Shown in pieces: positions 8,740 to 22,779 of a DNA stretch of 64,000 nt. Made by a program: the position numbers and the translations under genes. The stretch comes from an uncultured beta proteobacterium (GTDB lineage: Bacteria; Pseudomonadota; Gammaproteobacteria; Burkholderiales; Burkholderiaceae_E). The DNA lies in the NCBI GenBank assembly GCA_903934295.1, contig CAIZNI010000056.1, positions 62,001-126,000 on the forward strand. The letters run 5' to 3'. The notes under the pieces were generated by a model that was not told where the DNA came from, ran no database searches, and saw only the letters and a list, made by a program, of their open reading frames with translations. How positions within the stretch are numbered: the stretch's first letter is position 1; each line of letters starts with the position of its first letter.

Positions 8740-10187
8740 GGCGCGGGCGGCGGCTCGAACAGGGCGGTGAAGCCGGCCTCGTCCTCGAGGCAGCGCAGAT
8801 CGAGCCACAGCGCGCCGTCGCCGACACGCCCGATCACCGGGGTCGGCAGCCGGCGCAATTGCGCCGCCAGCGCGTCGAGTGCGCGCCCGGCGCTGCGGCG
8901 GGCCCCGGTCGGCTCGATGCGCAGCCCGAAGCTGGGCAACCGGTCGACCGGCAGTGAGCCGCTGCCGATCTGGCTGAGCATCGGCGCCACCGACACCGTG
9001 GCGCGTTCGCCGAGCCAGCCGCCCAGCACCGGGGCGACCCGCCGGGCCAGCGCTTCGATCGGCTCGGGCGGGCGGGCCAGCTGGCGCAGGGCCGGCACCC
9101 GCTGCACCAGCCGGTCCGGGTCGCTGTACAGCCGCAGCACCGCCGCCAGCGCGGCCAGGGTGAGCTTGTCGCAGCGCATCGCCCGTTTGAGCGGATTGCG
9201 CCGCACCCGGTCGATCAGGTCGGCGCGTCCCACCAGCATGCCGGCCTGCGGTCCGCCCAGCAGCTTGTCGCCGCTGAAGGTGACCAGATCGGCGCCCTGG
9301 GCCAGCGCCTGGGCGGGCGTGGGTTCGGCGGGCAGCCCGAGCCGGGTCAGGTCGGTCAGGGTGCCGCTGCCCAGGTCGATCACGAACGGGATGCCGTGGG
9401 CGTGGGCGAGATCGGCCAGCTCGCGCTCGTCGGGCTGGGTGGTGAACCCGTCGATCCGGTAGTTGCTGGCGTGCACCTTCATGATGAGCGCGGTGCGCGG
9501 CCCGATCGCCTGGGCGAAATCGCTCAGGTGCGTGCGGTTGGTGGTGCCGACCTCGCGCAGCCGGCAGCCGGCGCGCGCCATGATGTCGGGCAGTCGGAAC
9601 GAGCCGCCGAGCTCGATCAGCTCGCCGCGCGAGACGATCACTTCCTTGCGCAGGGCCAGCGCATTGAGCAGCAGCACCACCGCCGCTGCGTTGTTGTTCA
9701 CCACCGCCGCGGCCGGCGCGCCGGTGAGCCGGCACAGCCACTGCGCGACCGGATCATCGCGCTCGCCACGCCGGCCGGTGTCCAGGTCGAATTCGACATT
9801 GGCCGCCCCGGCGGCGACCCGGCTGATCGCCTCGATCGCCTCCCGGGGCAGGGGCGCGCGACCCAGGTTGGTGTGCAGCACCGTGCCGGTGAGGTTGTGC
9901 ACCGGGCGCAGCGTGTCGGTCATCAGCGAATCGACCCGGCGCACGACCGCCTGGGCGATGTCGGCGGCTTCATCGTCCGGTGTGCGGGGCGATTCGGGTG
10001 CGGTGGCCGCGAGCGATGCGGCGGGCGATGCGGCGGGCGCACGCCGCGCCGCGAGTTCGTCGCGAACCGACTGCAGCACGACCGGGCGACCGTGCTCGGC
10101 GATCAGCCCGGCCAGCGCCGGCCAGCCCAGGATGCGATCGACCGAGGGCGGACGAAACGCGGCGGCGGTGCCGCGTCCGCCGCTCAT
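8736..10187 (-). CDS. selA: L-seryl-tRNA(Sec) selenium transferase SelA
   Basis: A 483-residue PLP enzyme that converts seryl-tRNA(Sec) to selenocysteinyl-tRNA(Sec) with selenophosphate. The N-terminal domain has [23 protein letters not shown]. The core contains [17 protein letters not shown] and [16 protein letters not shown]. The PLP lysine is Lys308 in [13 protein letters not shown]. Length matches the family (about 460-480). The coding region begins 30 bp after the UGSC selenoprotein stop and overlaps selB by 4 bp. The selenophosphate synthetase gene (selD) is not in this window and must lie elsewhere. Confidence 0.96.
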   Translation of the reverse strand: MSGGRGTAAAFRPPSVDRILGWPALAGLIAEHGRPVVLQSVRDELAARRAPAASPAASLAATAPESPRTPDDEAADIAQAVVRRVDSLMTDTLRPVHNLTGTVLHTNLGRAPLPREAIEAISRVAAGAANVEFDLDTGRRGERDDPVAQWLCRLTGAPAAAVVNNNAAAVVLLLNALALRKEVIVSRGELIELGGSFRLPDIMARAGCRLREVGTTNRTHLSDFAQAIGPRTALIMKVHASNYRIDGFTTQPDERELADLAHAHGIPFVIDLGSGTLTDLTRLGLPAEPTPAQALAQGADLVTFSGDKLLGGPQAGMLVGRADLIDRVRRNPLKRAMRCDKLTLAALAAVLRLYSDPDRLVQRVPALRQLARPPEPIEALARRVAPVLGGWLGERATVSVAPMLSQIGSGSLPVDRLPSFGLRIEPTGARRSAGRALDALAAQLRRLPTPVIGRVGDGALWLDLRCLEDEAGFTALFEPPPAP

Positions 10188-10217
10188 GCGCCGGCTCCGG
10201 GCCGACGGCGCAGGACC

Positions 10218-10742
10218 TCAGCCGGCGCTGATCGAGCGCAGGATCTGGTCGACTGCCGCGTCGGCGAGCGCGCGCAACTCGTCATTCGTGCGGTCCTGGA
10301 TCGGATGGGGCACGAACACCATGGCCGGGTCGAAGCCCAGCGATTGCGACTGCGCAGCAGCCGCCTGAACGAACTCGGTTGACGCAACCCCGACTCCCGG
10401 AATGCCGCGACCTTCGAGACCCGCGATGTCATGCATACAGCACGACGTGCAGGAACCTCAGTCGGCCAGCCCTTCGATGACGAGCTGGCACTCGGCGGCG
10501 ATCTGCTGGGCCAGCGCGGTCGGAGCCGGCCGGGTGAAGGTGGGCTTGCGATAGCGTTTGACGGCGATGCCGCGCGCGCTGAGCAGTTCATCGACACGGT
10601 CCAGGAACACGTTGCCGCGTGCCTTGGAGATGTCGAGAATGCCCACCGTCAGCCCGTCCAGGCTGGCCGGGCGGGCCAGGCGGGCTCGCGCCGCCGGGGC
10701 CCGCTCGGCCGTCGGGTCGAGGAGGAGGGAAGGATCGGTCAT
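10218..10742 (-). CDS. UGSC-family selenoprotein (in-frame UGA as selenocysteine)
   Basis: Read with the TGA at 10458-10460 as selenocysteine, this is one 174-residue protein. It has a 94-residue N-terminal half (LDGLTVGILDISKARGNVFL, later VIEGLAD), then U95-G-S-C-T-S-C-C, then MHDIAGLEGRGIPGVG and a C-terminal half with VFVPHPIQDRTNDEL. Read conventionally, the frame breaks into two orphan pieces. The UGSC motif is the signature of a selenoprotein family whose cysteine forms read CGSC; its biochemical role is not established, but a redox site is implied. The ATG overlaps the stop of the thioredoxin-fold gene by 4 bp. A SECIS-like hairpin follows the UGA, and selA, selB and tRNA-Sec follow downstream. 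Confidence 0.9.
10428..10446 (-). promoter_or_regulatory. putative bacterial SECIS hairpin
   Basis: On the minus strand, 11 nt after the UGA codon, GTCGTG (10446-10441) pairs over 6 bp, including one G-U, with CATGAC (10433-10428) around the loop CTGTATG. If the C-G at the loop base also pairs, the apical loop is TGTAT, with G at its second position. That agrees with the known bacterial pattern: a short stem whose loop begins about 16-37 nt after UGA with a G among its first two bases. The hairpin lies inside the coding sequence, as required in bacteria. Confidence 0.65.
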
Positions 10743-12187
10743 GCGGTGATCTCCTGGGTGACGGGGGTGGAGCCGACGGCGCCGGAGGCGGCCCAGCCGG
10801 CGACCACTGCCGAGAAAAGGCCGGCGGTGCCGCCGGCCCGGACGATGAGGATGCCGCCGGGGCGGAACTTGGGGACCCGGGTGCCGGCCACCGAGGCCGG
10901 CAGGCCTTCGGTGATGCCGCCGGCGCCGGTCACCAGCTCGTCGCCGGGCAGCTGCAACAGCTCGACCAGCTCGGCGAGCAGACGCGCCTTGGACCACCCG
11001 GCTTCCAGGAAGACGCGGGCGTGCTCCGGCGAGACGATGAGCAGCGCGTCGCCCGCCATCGCGAGCTTCGGGTGGTCGATCACCCGCATGCAGGCGGCGA
11101 AGCTGCGCGCCAGCGATTCCGGCGTGCGCGACTTCTGGTCGACGATGCCCTGGACGCCTTCGCCGGCGAACAGGGTGACGGTGGAGACGCCGGGCGCGAA
11201 GCCGCGCTCGACCGACAGGGGCGCCCAGTCGCTGTCCTCGGCCTCGGCGAAGCAGAAGGTGTACTTGCCCGGCGTGCCCAGCGCCGAGCGGTCGATCTCG
11301 CCCGGGCGTCCGCCGCCCACATTGCGGATCACCAGCTGCAGCGCGCGGCCGATGCTGGCGTTGGCCCGGTTGCCCTGGCCGAGGGCGTTGGTGCCCGAGT
11401 TCATCCCGATGGCACGGGTGACCGGACCGTTGGCGATGATGACCGGGCCGCAGAACATGGTGGTGCACAGGATGCCGTGCATGCCGAACTCGTCGATCAG
11501 GGCGGCCTCGACCGCGGCCAGCACCACCGGCATGTACTCGGGCTTGCAGCCCGCCATGACGGCATTGATCGCAACCTTCTCGACGGTGCACGGCGCCAGG
11601 TCGGGCGGGATCATGCCGATGATTTCATCGGGCGCACGCGGGGTGCCCGAGAGCATGCGCAGCACCCGCTCGCGGGTGGGCGGGGTGACCGGCAGACCGT
11701 CGGTCCAGCCGCGCTCGAAGCAGGCTTCCGCCGGGTCTTCGGCGCTGCCGATCTCGATCGTGCGCGACTGGAAGCGGGCCTTGCCGAAGCGCACCGCGAG
11801 GGTTTCGGCGACGCCCGGGTCGAGCGTCATCGAGCCGCATCCGGGCCGCACTTCCGGCAGACCGGCGCCCAGGCCGGCGATGCCGCTGATGCGCTGCCAG
11901 TCGGCGCGATGCCAGCCGTAGGTGCGCTCGACCTCGCGTCCGCCTTCCACCCGGATCAGGGTCGGGACGATCTCGACCGACATCCGGTACGAGTGCTCCA
12001 GGCTGGTGTCGTGCACGCTGCCGGGCAGCCCGGCGCCATAGCGCGGGTCATCCTGGCTGTAGACGGTGAGGGTGCCGGCTTCGCGGGCGATCTGCGCGAG
12101 CAGCGGTTCGACCAGCACGCAGGTCGGGCACTCCTGCTTGGCGATGACGATCAGGCCGTCGGGCAGGGGGCGATCGGTGGCTTGCAT
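10739..12187 (-). CDS. thioredoxin-fold protein fused to a large UGSC-associated domain
   Basis: A 482-residue protein in two parts. Residues 1-105 look like a thioredoxin fold with the redox pair C20-P-T-C23 (IAKQECPTCVLVEPLL) and the cis-proline region SVEIVPTLIRVEGG. Residues 105-482 form a domain I cannot assign to a named enzyme. Conserved-looking patches there are FERGWTDGLPVTPPTRERV, AINAVMAGCKPEYMPVVLAA and GMHGILCTTMFCGPVIIANG. Cysteines are clustered in CTTMFC and AGC. The stop overlaps the selenoprotein start (ATGA), so the two are probably made together and may exchange electrons. No signal peptide is visible. Confidence 0.75.
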   Translation of the reverse strand: MQATDRPLPDGLIVIAKQECPTCVLVEPLLAQIAREAGTLTVYSQDDPRYGAGLPGSVHDTSLEHSYRMSVEIVPTLIRVEGGREVERTYGWHRADWQRISGIAGLGAGLPEVRPGCGSMTLDPGVAETLAVRFGKARFQSRTIEIGSAEDPAEACFERGWTDGLPVTPPTRERVLRMLSGTPRAPDEIIGMIPPDLAPCTVEKVAINAVMAGCKPEYMPVVLAAVEAALIDEFGMHGILCTTMFCGPVIIANGPVTRAIGMNSGTNALGQGNRANASIGRALQLVIRNVGGGRPGEIDRSALGTPGKYTFCFAEAEDSDWAPLSVERGFAPGVSTVTLFAGEGVQGIVDQKSRTPESLARSFAACMRVIDHPKLAMAGDALLIVSPEHARVFLEAGWSKARLLAELVELLQLPGDELVTGAGGITEGLPASVAGTRVPKFRPGGILIVRAGGTAGLFSAVVAGWAASGAVGSTPVTQEITA

Positions 12188-12372
12188 TCGGGGCGTCCGG
12201 GGTAACGGTCAGGCCAGTCTGGAGTGAAACGGCTCGGCAGGCTTGCGCGGCCGGCGGCATCGGGTCTGGCCGCATCGGGTCCGGTGGCGGTCGGCGCCGG
12301 TGCCACCGCGATCGACCGAGTCTAACCGCAATCGCCGCGCGCGTGCCGGGCCGACCCTGCGCCCGGTTCCGA

Positions 12373-13620
12373 TCAGGCCGGGTCGGCGGTCGGTGCGTTC
12401 GCCCCGGTGTGCCCGCCGGCGGCGGCGATCTGCGCGGCCGAGTACCCGAGCAGCTCGCCGAGTACCGCGTCGGTGTGCTCGCCCAGGCGCGGCGGCGGCA
12501 GGCCGTAGCGCACCGGGGTGGCCGACATCCGGATCGGGCTGCCCACCAGCGGCACCGGTCCGCTGTCCTCGCGTTCCAGGTCGATGCGCAGCCCGCGCGC
12601 CTGCACCTGCGGATTTTGGAAGACCTGCGCCAGGTCGTTGATCGGCCCGCACGGCACGCCGGCGGCCTCGAGGTTCTCGATCCACTGCTGCTGGGTGCGC
12701 CCGGCCACCACCGTGGCCATCAGCGGAATCAGCTGGTCGCGGTTGCGGATCCGGTCCTGCACCCGCAGAAAGCGCGGATCGGTGAACAGTTCCAGGCACG
12801 CGCCCGCCTCGCAGAAACGGCGGAACTGGTCGTTGTTGCCGACCGCGATGATCACCCAGCCGTCGCTCGCCTTGAAGGTCTGGTACGGCACGAGGTTCGG
12901 ATGCGCGTTGCCCCAGCGGCGCGGCGCCTTGCCGCTGATGAGGTAGTTGGTGTTCATGTTGGCCATCATCGCGACCTGGACATCGAGCAGCGCCATGTCG
13001 ATGTACTGACCTTCGCCGCTGCGCTCGCGGTGGAACAGCGCCGCCAGCACCGCCTGCGTGGCGTACATGCCGGTCATCAGGTCGACCACCGCGACGCCGA
13101 CTTTCTGGGGCCCGCCGCCGGGCTGGTCATCGGCTTCGCCGGTTACCGACATCATCCCGCCCATGCCCTGAATGATGAAGTCGTAGCCGGCGCGGTGCGC
13201 ATAGGGCCCGGTCTGCCCGAATCCGGTGACCGAGCAGTAGACCAGCCGCGGGTTGACCGCCTTCAGGCTCTCGTAGTCGAGCCCGTATTTCTTCAGCTGG
13301 CCGACCTTGTAGTTCTCGAGCACCACGTCGCTGACCAGGGCCAGCTCCCGCACCGCCTGCTGGCCGGCCGGGGTGGCGATGTCGAGCAGGATCGACTTCT
13401 TGCCGCGGTTGGCGGCGAGGTAGTAGGCGGCGTCGGTGGTGTCGTGGCCCTCCCGGTCCTTCAGGAACGGCGGACCCCAGGTCCGGGTGTCATCGCCCGC
13501 GCCGGGGCGTTCGACCTTGATCACTTCGGCACCGAGGTCGGCAAGGTTCTGCGCGCACCAGGGGCCGGCCAGCACACGGGTCAGATCGAGGACCCGGATC
13601 GAATCGAGAGCGGTTGTCAT
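12373..13620 (-). CDS. CaiB/BaiF (class III) CoA-transferase
   Basis: A 415-residue family III CoA-transferase, which moves CoA between carboxylic acids through enzyme-bound anhydrides. The start MTTALDSIRVLDLTRVLAGPW is followed by the typical LADLGAEVIKVERPGAGDD, then NRGKKSILLDIATPAGQ, and GQTGPYAHRAGYDFI. The ATG at 13620 is preferred to an upstream in-frame codon because the family start is right there. It is the first gene of the minus-strand group that leads into the thioredoxin-fold and selenoprotein genes, with a 185-bp gap that could hold its own promoter. It is divergent from alaS. The acid substrate is unknown. Confidence 0.9.
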   Translation of the reverse strand: MTTALDSIRVLDLTRVLAGPWCAQNLADLGAEVIKVERPGAGDDTRTWGPPFLKDREGHDTTDAAYYLAANRGKKSILLDIATPAGQQAVRELALVSDVVLENYKVGQLKKYGLDYESLKAVNPRLVYCSVTGFGQTGPYAHRAGYDFIIQGMGGMMSVTGEADDQPGGGPQKVGVAVVDLMTGMYATQAVLAALFHRERSGEGQYIDMALLDVQVAMMANMNTNYLISGKAPRRWGNAHPNLVPYQTFKASDGWVIIAVGNNDQFRRFCEAGACLELFTDPRFLRVQDRIRNRDQLIPLMATVVAGRTQQQWIENLEAAGVPCGPINDLAQVFQNPQVQARGLRIDLEREDSGPVPLVGSPIRMSATPVRYGLPPPRLGEHTDAVLGELLGYSAAQIAAAGGHTGANAPTADPA

Positions 13621-13786
13621 GGACCGGACGTTACCCGATCCGACGCTGCGCTTCGAGGCCGGGCGTTCCGATGCAGGCGTTGCAGCGCGCTGGCCGGCGG
13701 CGTTTTTTTGGCCCTGCGGGCCGGCGTGGGGCAGGGTGTTTCGGTAGAATCGCATTCTCCTGATAAATCAATGAGTTCCACTCCAA

Positions 13787-16395
<2,609 letters not shown>

Positions 16396-16399
<4 letters not shown>

Positions 16400-17613
16400 G
16401 CCAGCACCAGCCCTCGCTGTTTACCGTCATCTGCCTGGCGGTGATCGGCCACACCGCCTTCACCGCCAGCCGCCTGACGGTCTCGCTGGCGGCCATCCAG
16501 ATGAAGGCGCCCACCCTCACGGTGGGCCTTCTGCTGTCGCTCTATGCCCTGCTGCCGATGCTGCTGTCGGTGCACGCCGGCCGCTGGCTCGATCGGGTCG
16601 GCACGCGGGTGCCGATGCTCACCGGCACCGCAGTGATCGGCGTGGGGTTCGCGGTGCCCACGGTGTGGCTGTCGATGCCGGCGCTGTTTTTCAACAGCCT
16701 GATGGTGGGCACCGGCTTCATGCTCTTTCACATGAGCATCCAGAAGCTCACCGGCGAGCTGGCCGACGGTCCTGAGCGGATGCGCAATTTCGGCTACCTG
16801 GCGGTGGGCTTCTCGATCTCGGCTTTCTTCGGTCCGATCATCGCCGGCCAGCTGATCGACCATGCGGGTGCGGGGGCCTCGTTCGGGGCCTCGTTCGGCG
16901 CGTCGGGGCTGCTGATCGTGCTGGCCTTCGCGCTGCTGCGCTGGCGCTGGACCTTCTCCGGCCAGACCCTGCTCGAGCAGGGCCAGCCCGCGCAGTCGGG
17001 CAAGGTGCTCGACCTGCTGGGCACGCCGCAGCTGCGCCGGCTCTACCTGTCGGTGGTGCTCACCTCCACCGCCTGGGACGTCCACATGTTCCTCACCCCG
17101 ATCCAGGGCAGCAAGATCGGCCTGTCGGCCAGCCAGATCGGGGTGGTGCTGGGTGCGTTCGCGGCCGCGACCTTCCTGGTCCGCATGGCGCTGCCGCTGC
17201 TGGTGCGCCGCTTCAGTGAATGGCAGCTGATCGGCACCGTCCAGCTCGTCGCGTGCGGGGTCTACCTGGCCTTTCCGCTGGTCTCCACCCACTACGGGCT
17301 GATCGTGCTGTCGTTCGTGCTCGGACTCGGGCTGGGCGTCGGCCAGCCGGCGGTGATGTCGCTGCTGCATCAGGTCAGCCCGCCCGGGCGCGTCGGCGAG
17401 GCGGTCGGCTTGCGGATGACCCTGATCAACGGCACCCAGACCGTTCTGCCGACCGCGTTCGGTGGCATCGGCAGTCTGCTGGCAGTTTTCTTCTCCGGGG
17501 CGCTCGCCTATGCGCCCTTGTACTGGGCGGTGGCGCTCATGTCGGGCGCCGGTGCGCTGGGCTCGTTGCGCCAGAAGATCGGCGCGCCGCCGGCGGCGCC
17601 CGGGCCGCGCTAA
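16396..17613 (+). CDS. major facilitator superfamily permease
   Basis: A 405-residue inner-membrane transporter with about twelve hydrophobic helices. The A-like loop after helix 2 is [15 protein letters not shown], the usual MFS D-R-x-G signature. The central loop lies near residue 195. The GTG at 16396 is chosen because it overlaps the alaS stop (GTGA), which suggests coupling; an in-frame ATG exists 21 bp earlier inside alaS. The direction and substrate of transport cannot be read from the sequence. Confidence 0.85.
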
Positions 17614-17674
17614 ACTCGCGGGTTCCCGCCGGGCAGTCCGCTGTCCGGCCCTACCCGCTGTGTCGAGGATTCCG

Positions 17675-17923
17675 ATGAGTTCCAGTCCCGAGCTGCCGGC
17701 CGTCGACCGAGAGGTCGATGCGCGCGGCCTGAACTGCCCCCTGCCCATCCTGCGCGCCAAGAAGGCGCTGGCCGATCTGACCAGCGGCCAGGTGCTCAAG
17801 GTCATTTCCACCGACCCCGGCTCGCAGCGTGATTTCGCCGCCTTCGCCAAGCAGACCGGCAACCCGCTGGTCGCCGTCCAGGACGGCGGTCGCGAGTGGT
17901 CCTTCTACCTCCAACGTCGCTGA
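17675..17923 (+). CDS. TusA-family sulfurtransferase
   Basis: An 82-residue protein that is almost all TusA domain: VDARGLNCPLPILRAKKAL holds the CPxP motif whose cysteine carries persulfide sulfur, and VISTDPGSQRDFAAFAKQTGN follows. TusA proteins hand sulfur to tRNA thiolation, molybdenum cofactor or other acceptors. Several TusA-like paralogues (for example YedF-type) are also linked to selenium metabolism, so a link to the Sec module is possible but unproven; the gene is 7 kb away. It follows the MFS gene after 61 bp and precedes the SDR gene by 6 bp. Confidence 0.9.
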   Translation: MSSSPELPAVDREVDARGLNCPLPILRAKKALADLTSGQVLKVISTDPGSQRDFAAFAKQTGNPLVAVQDGGREWSFYLQRR

Positions 17924-17929
17924 GGCCGC

Positions 17930-18667
17930 ATGAATTTCTCCTACGATTTCTCGGGCCGCACCGCGCTGGTCACCGGCGGTGTGTCGGGCATCGGCGCAGC
18001 GGTCAGCGCCGCCTTTCTGAAGGCCGGCGCGCGCGTGATCGCCTGCGGTCTCACCGAGGCTGAGCTGGCCGCGGCGCGCACCGATGCGGCGTTGGCCGGG
18101 GCCGATGTCCGTGCGCTGGACGTCACCGACAACGCCGCGGTGGTGGCGCTGGTGGGCAGCCTGCCGGCGCTCGATTTCGTCGTCAACTGCGCTGGCGTCA
18201 TCCGCCGCGATGCCGAGCACGATCCCGCGGTCTTCGACCAGGTGCTCGATGTCAACGTGTCGGGCGGCATGCGGGTCAGCACCGCGGCTCGCCCGCTGCT
18301 GGCGCGCAGCGGCGGCGCGATCGTGTTCATCGGCTCGGTGATGTCGTTCTTCGGCGGCCCCCGTCAGCCGGCCTACTCGGCCTCCAAGGGCGCGGTGCGC
18401 AACCTGACCATGTCGCTGGCGAGCGCCTATGCCGCCGACGGCATCCGGGTCAACGGGGTCGCGCCCGGCTGGGTGATCACCCAGCTGTCGCGCGGCGCCC
18501 GCGAAGACCCGGTGCGTAACGCGGGGATCCTGTCGCGGGTGCCGATGGGCCGCTGGGCCGATCCGGTGGAGATCGCCGACCCGGTCCTGTTCCTGTGCTC
18601 GGATGCGGCCCGGTACATGACCGGCACGCTGATGACGGTCGACGGCGGCTACACCAGCGTCGGCTGA
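17930..18667 (+). CDS. short-chain dehydrogenase/reductase (classical SDR)
   Basis: A 245-residue Rossmann oxidoreductase. TGGVSGIGAAV is the cofactor glycine motif, VVNCAGV is the NNAG-equivalent, and Ser-Tyr-Lys are in GSVMSFFGG and YSASKGAVRN. The PGWVITQL segment follows. ALDVTD in the second strand suggests an acidic or adenine-contacting position, compatible with NAD. Substrate unknown. It starts 6 bp after the TusA-like gene and is convergent with valS. Confidence 0.9.
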   Translation: MNFSYDFSGRTALVTGGVSGIGAAVSAAFLKAGARVIACGLTEAELAAARTDAALAGADVRALDVTDNAAVVALVGSLPALDFVVNCAGVIRRDAEHDPAVFDQVLDVNVSGGMRVSTAARPLLARSGGAIVFIGSVMSFFGGPRQPAYSASKGAVRNLTMSLASAYAADGIRVNGVAPGWVITQLSRGAREDPVRNAGILSRVPMGRWADPVEIADPVLFLCSDAARYMTGTLMTVDGGYTSVG

Positions 18668-18684
18668 GCCGGCGTACGCCCGCC

Positions 18685-18729
18685 CGCGCAGCCCTGCCCC
18701 GCGCAGCCCTGCCTCGCGCAGCGCTGCCG
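18685..18729. repeat. three 15-bp tandem repeats in a convergent gap
   Basis: Three consecutive 15-bp units begin CGCGCAGCCCTGCC (18685, 18700, 18715); the third differs at two or three bases. They lie just after the SDR stop and before the convergent valS stop. A GC-rich stretch with similar words follows. They look like slippage repeats, and no T tract is present. Confidence 0.85.
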
Positions 18730-18810
18730 GGCGCGGGCAGCCACGCGCGGGCGGCCGGGCGCGGGCGGCAAGGCGCGCAACCCGGCGGCCGCCGGGCGTC
18801 TTCGCAAGCC

Positions 18811-22331
<3,521 letters not shown>

Positions 22332-22335
<4 letters not shown>

Positions 22336-22766
22336 GCGCCGGCGCCGCTGGCGGCGGCGAGGTCGAAGCTGGTCAGCGGATAGCCGCGTTCCTTGTAGAA
22401 GCGCCAGCGCTCGCGCGCCGCCGCCCGGTCCTGGTCATCCTGCCCGACCACTTCGATCAGTCGCTCGAAGCGGCTGAAGAAGGAGGGCGTCTGCGCGGCG
22501 AGGTTCACCAGCACGTCGCTGTGCGGTGTATCGGTCGGCTCGCTGCACAGCAGGATGGGGGTGGCACCGGCCAGCGGGTCGTGCGCCGCCACATGGGGGA
22601 TGAAATCGGTCGGCGAGAAGGCCCACAGCTCGAGATCGAGCGCCGACAGCGCCACCGGGGGCGCATAGACCACCGCGCGCTGACCGGCGCGGTGGATCTT
22701 GCGCAGCAGCCGGCAGCTGTAGTGCAGCTTGTCCGGCGCGTTGAAGTGGAAGTCGATGCGGGTCAT
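22332..22766 (-). CDS. holC: DNA polymerase III chi subunit
   Basis: A 144-residue protein with the HolC pattern: [36 protein letters not shown], then [15 protein letters not shown], and a C-terminal [16 protein letters not shown]. Chi links the clamp loader to single-strand-binding protein during replication. It starts 13 bp after pepA and overlaps the next start by 4 bp. The order pepA-holC-(DUF2486)-valS is the standard one in Burkholderiales. Confidence 0.94.
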
Positions 22767-22779
22767 CCGAACGGTTGCA

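Noticed and set aside
6604-9462. Long plus-strand open frame (952 codons)
   Set aside because: Antisense to tRNA-Sec, selB and part of selA; composition is that of a GC-rich shadow.
8740-9741. N-terminal extension of SelB in the same frame
   Set aside because: The extension lies inside selA, and the SelB G1 motif starts nine residues after the ATG at 8739.
10218-10436. Separate 72-residue gene starting at MHDIAGL
   Set aside because: It is the C-terminal half of the UGSC selenoprotein. It lacks its own ribosome site, and the frame continues upstream through the UGA.
13700-13722. T7 run next to GGCCC-TGC-GGGCC as a terminator
   Set aside because: The T run precedes the stem on the plus strand, and on the minus strand it gives A residues, so neither direction fits an intrinsic terminator.
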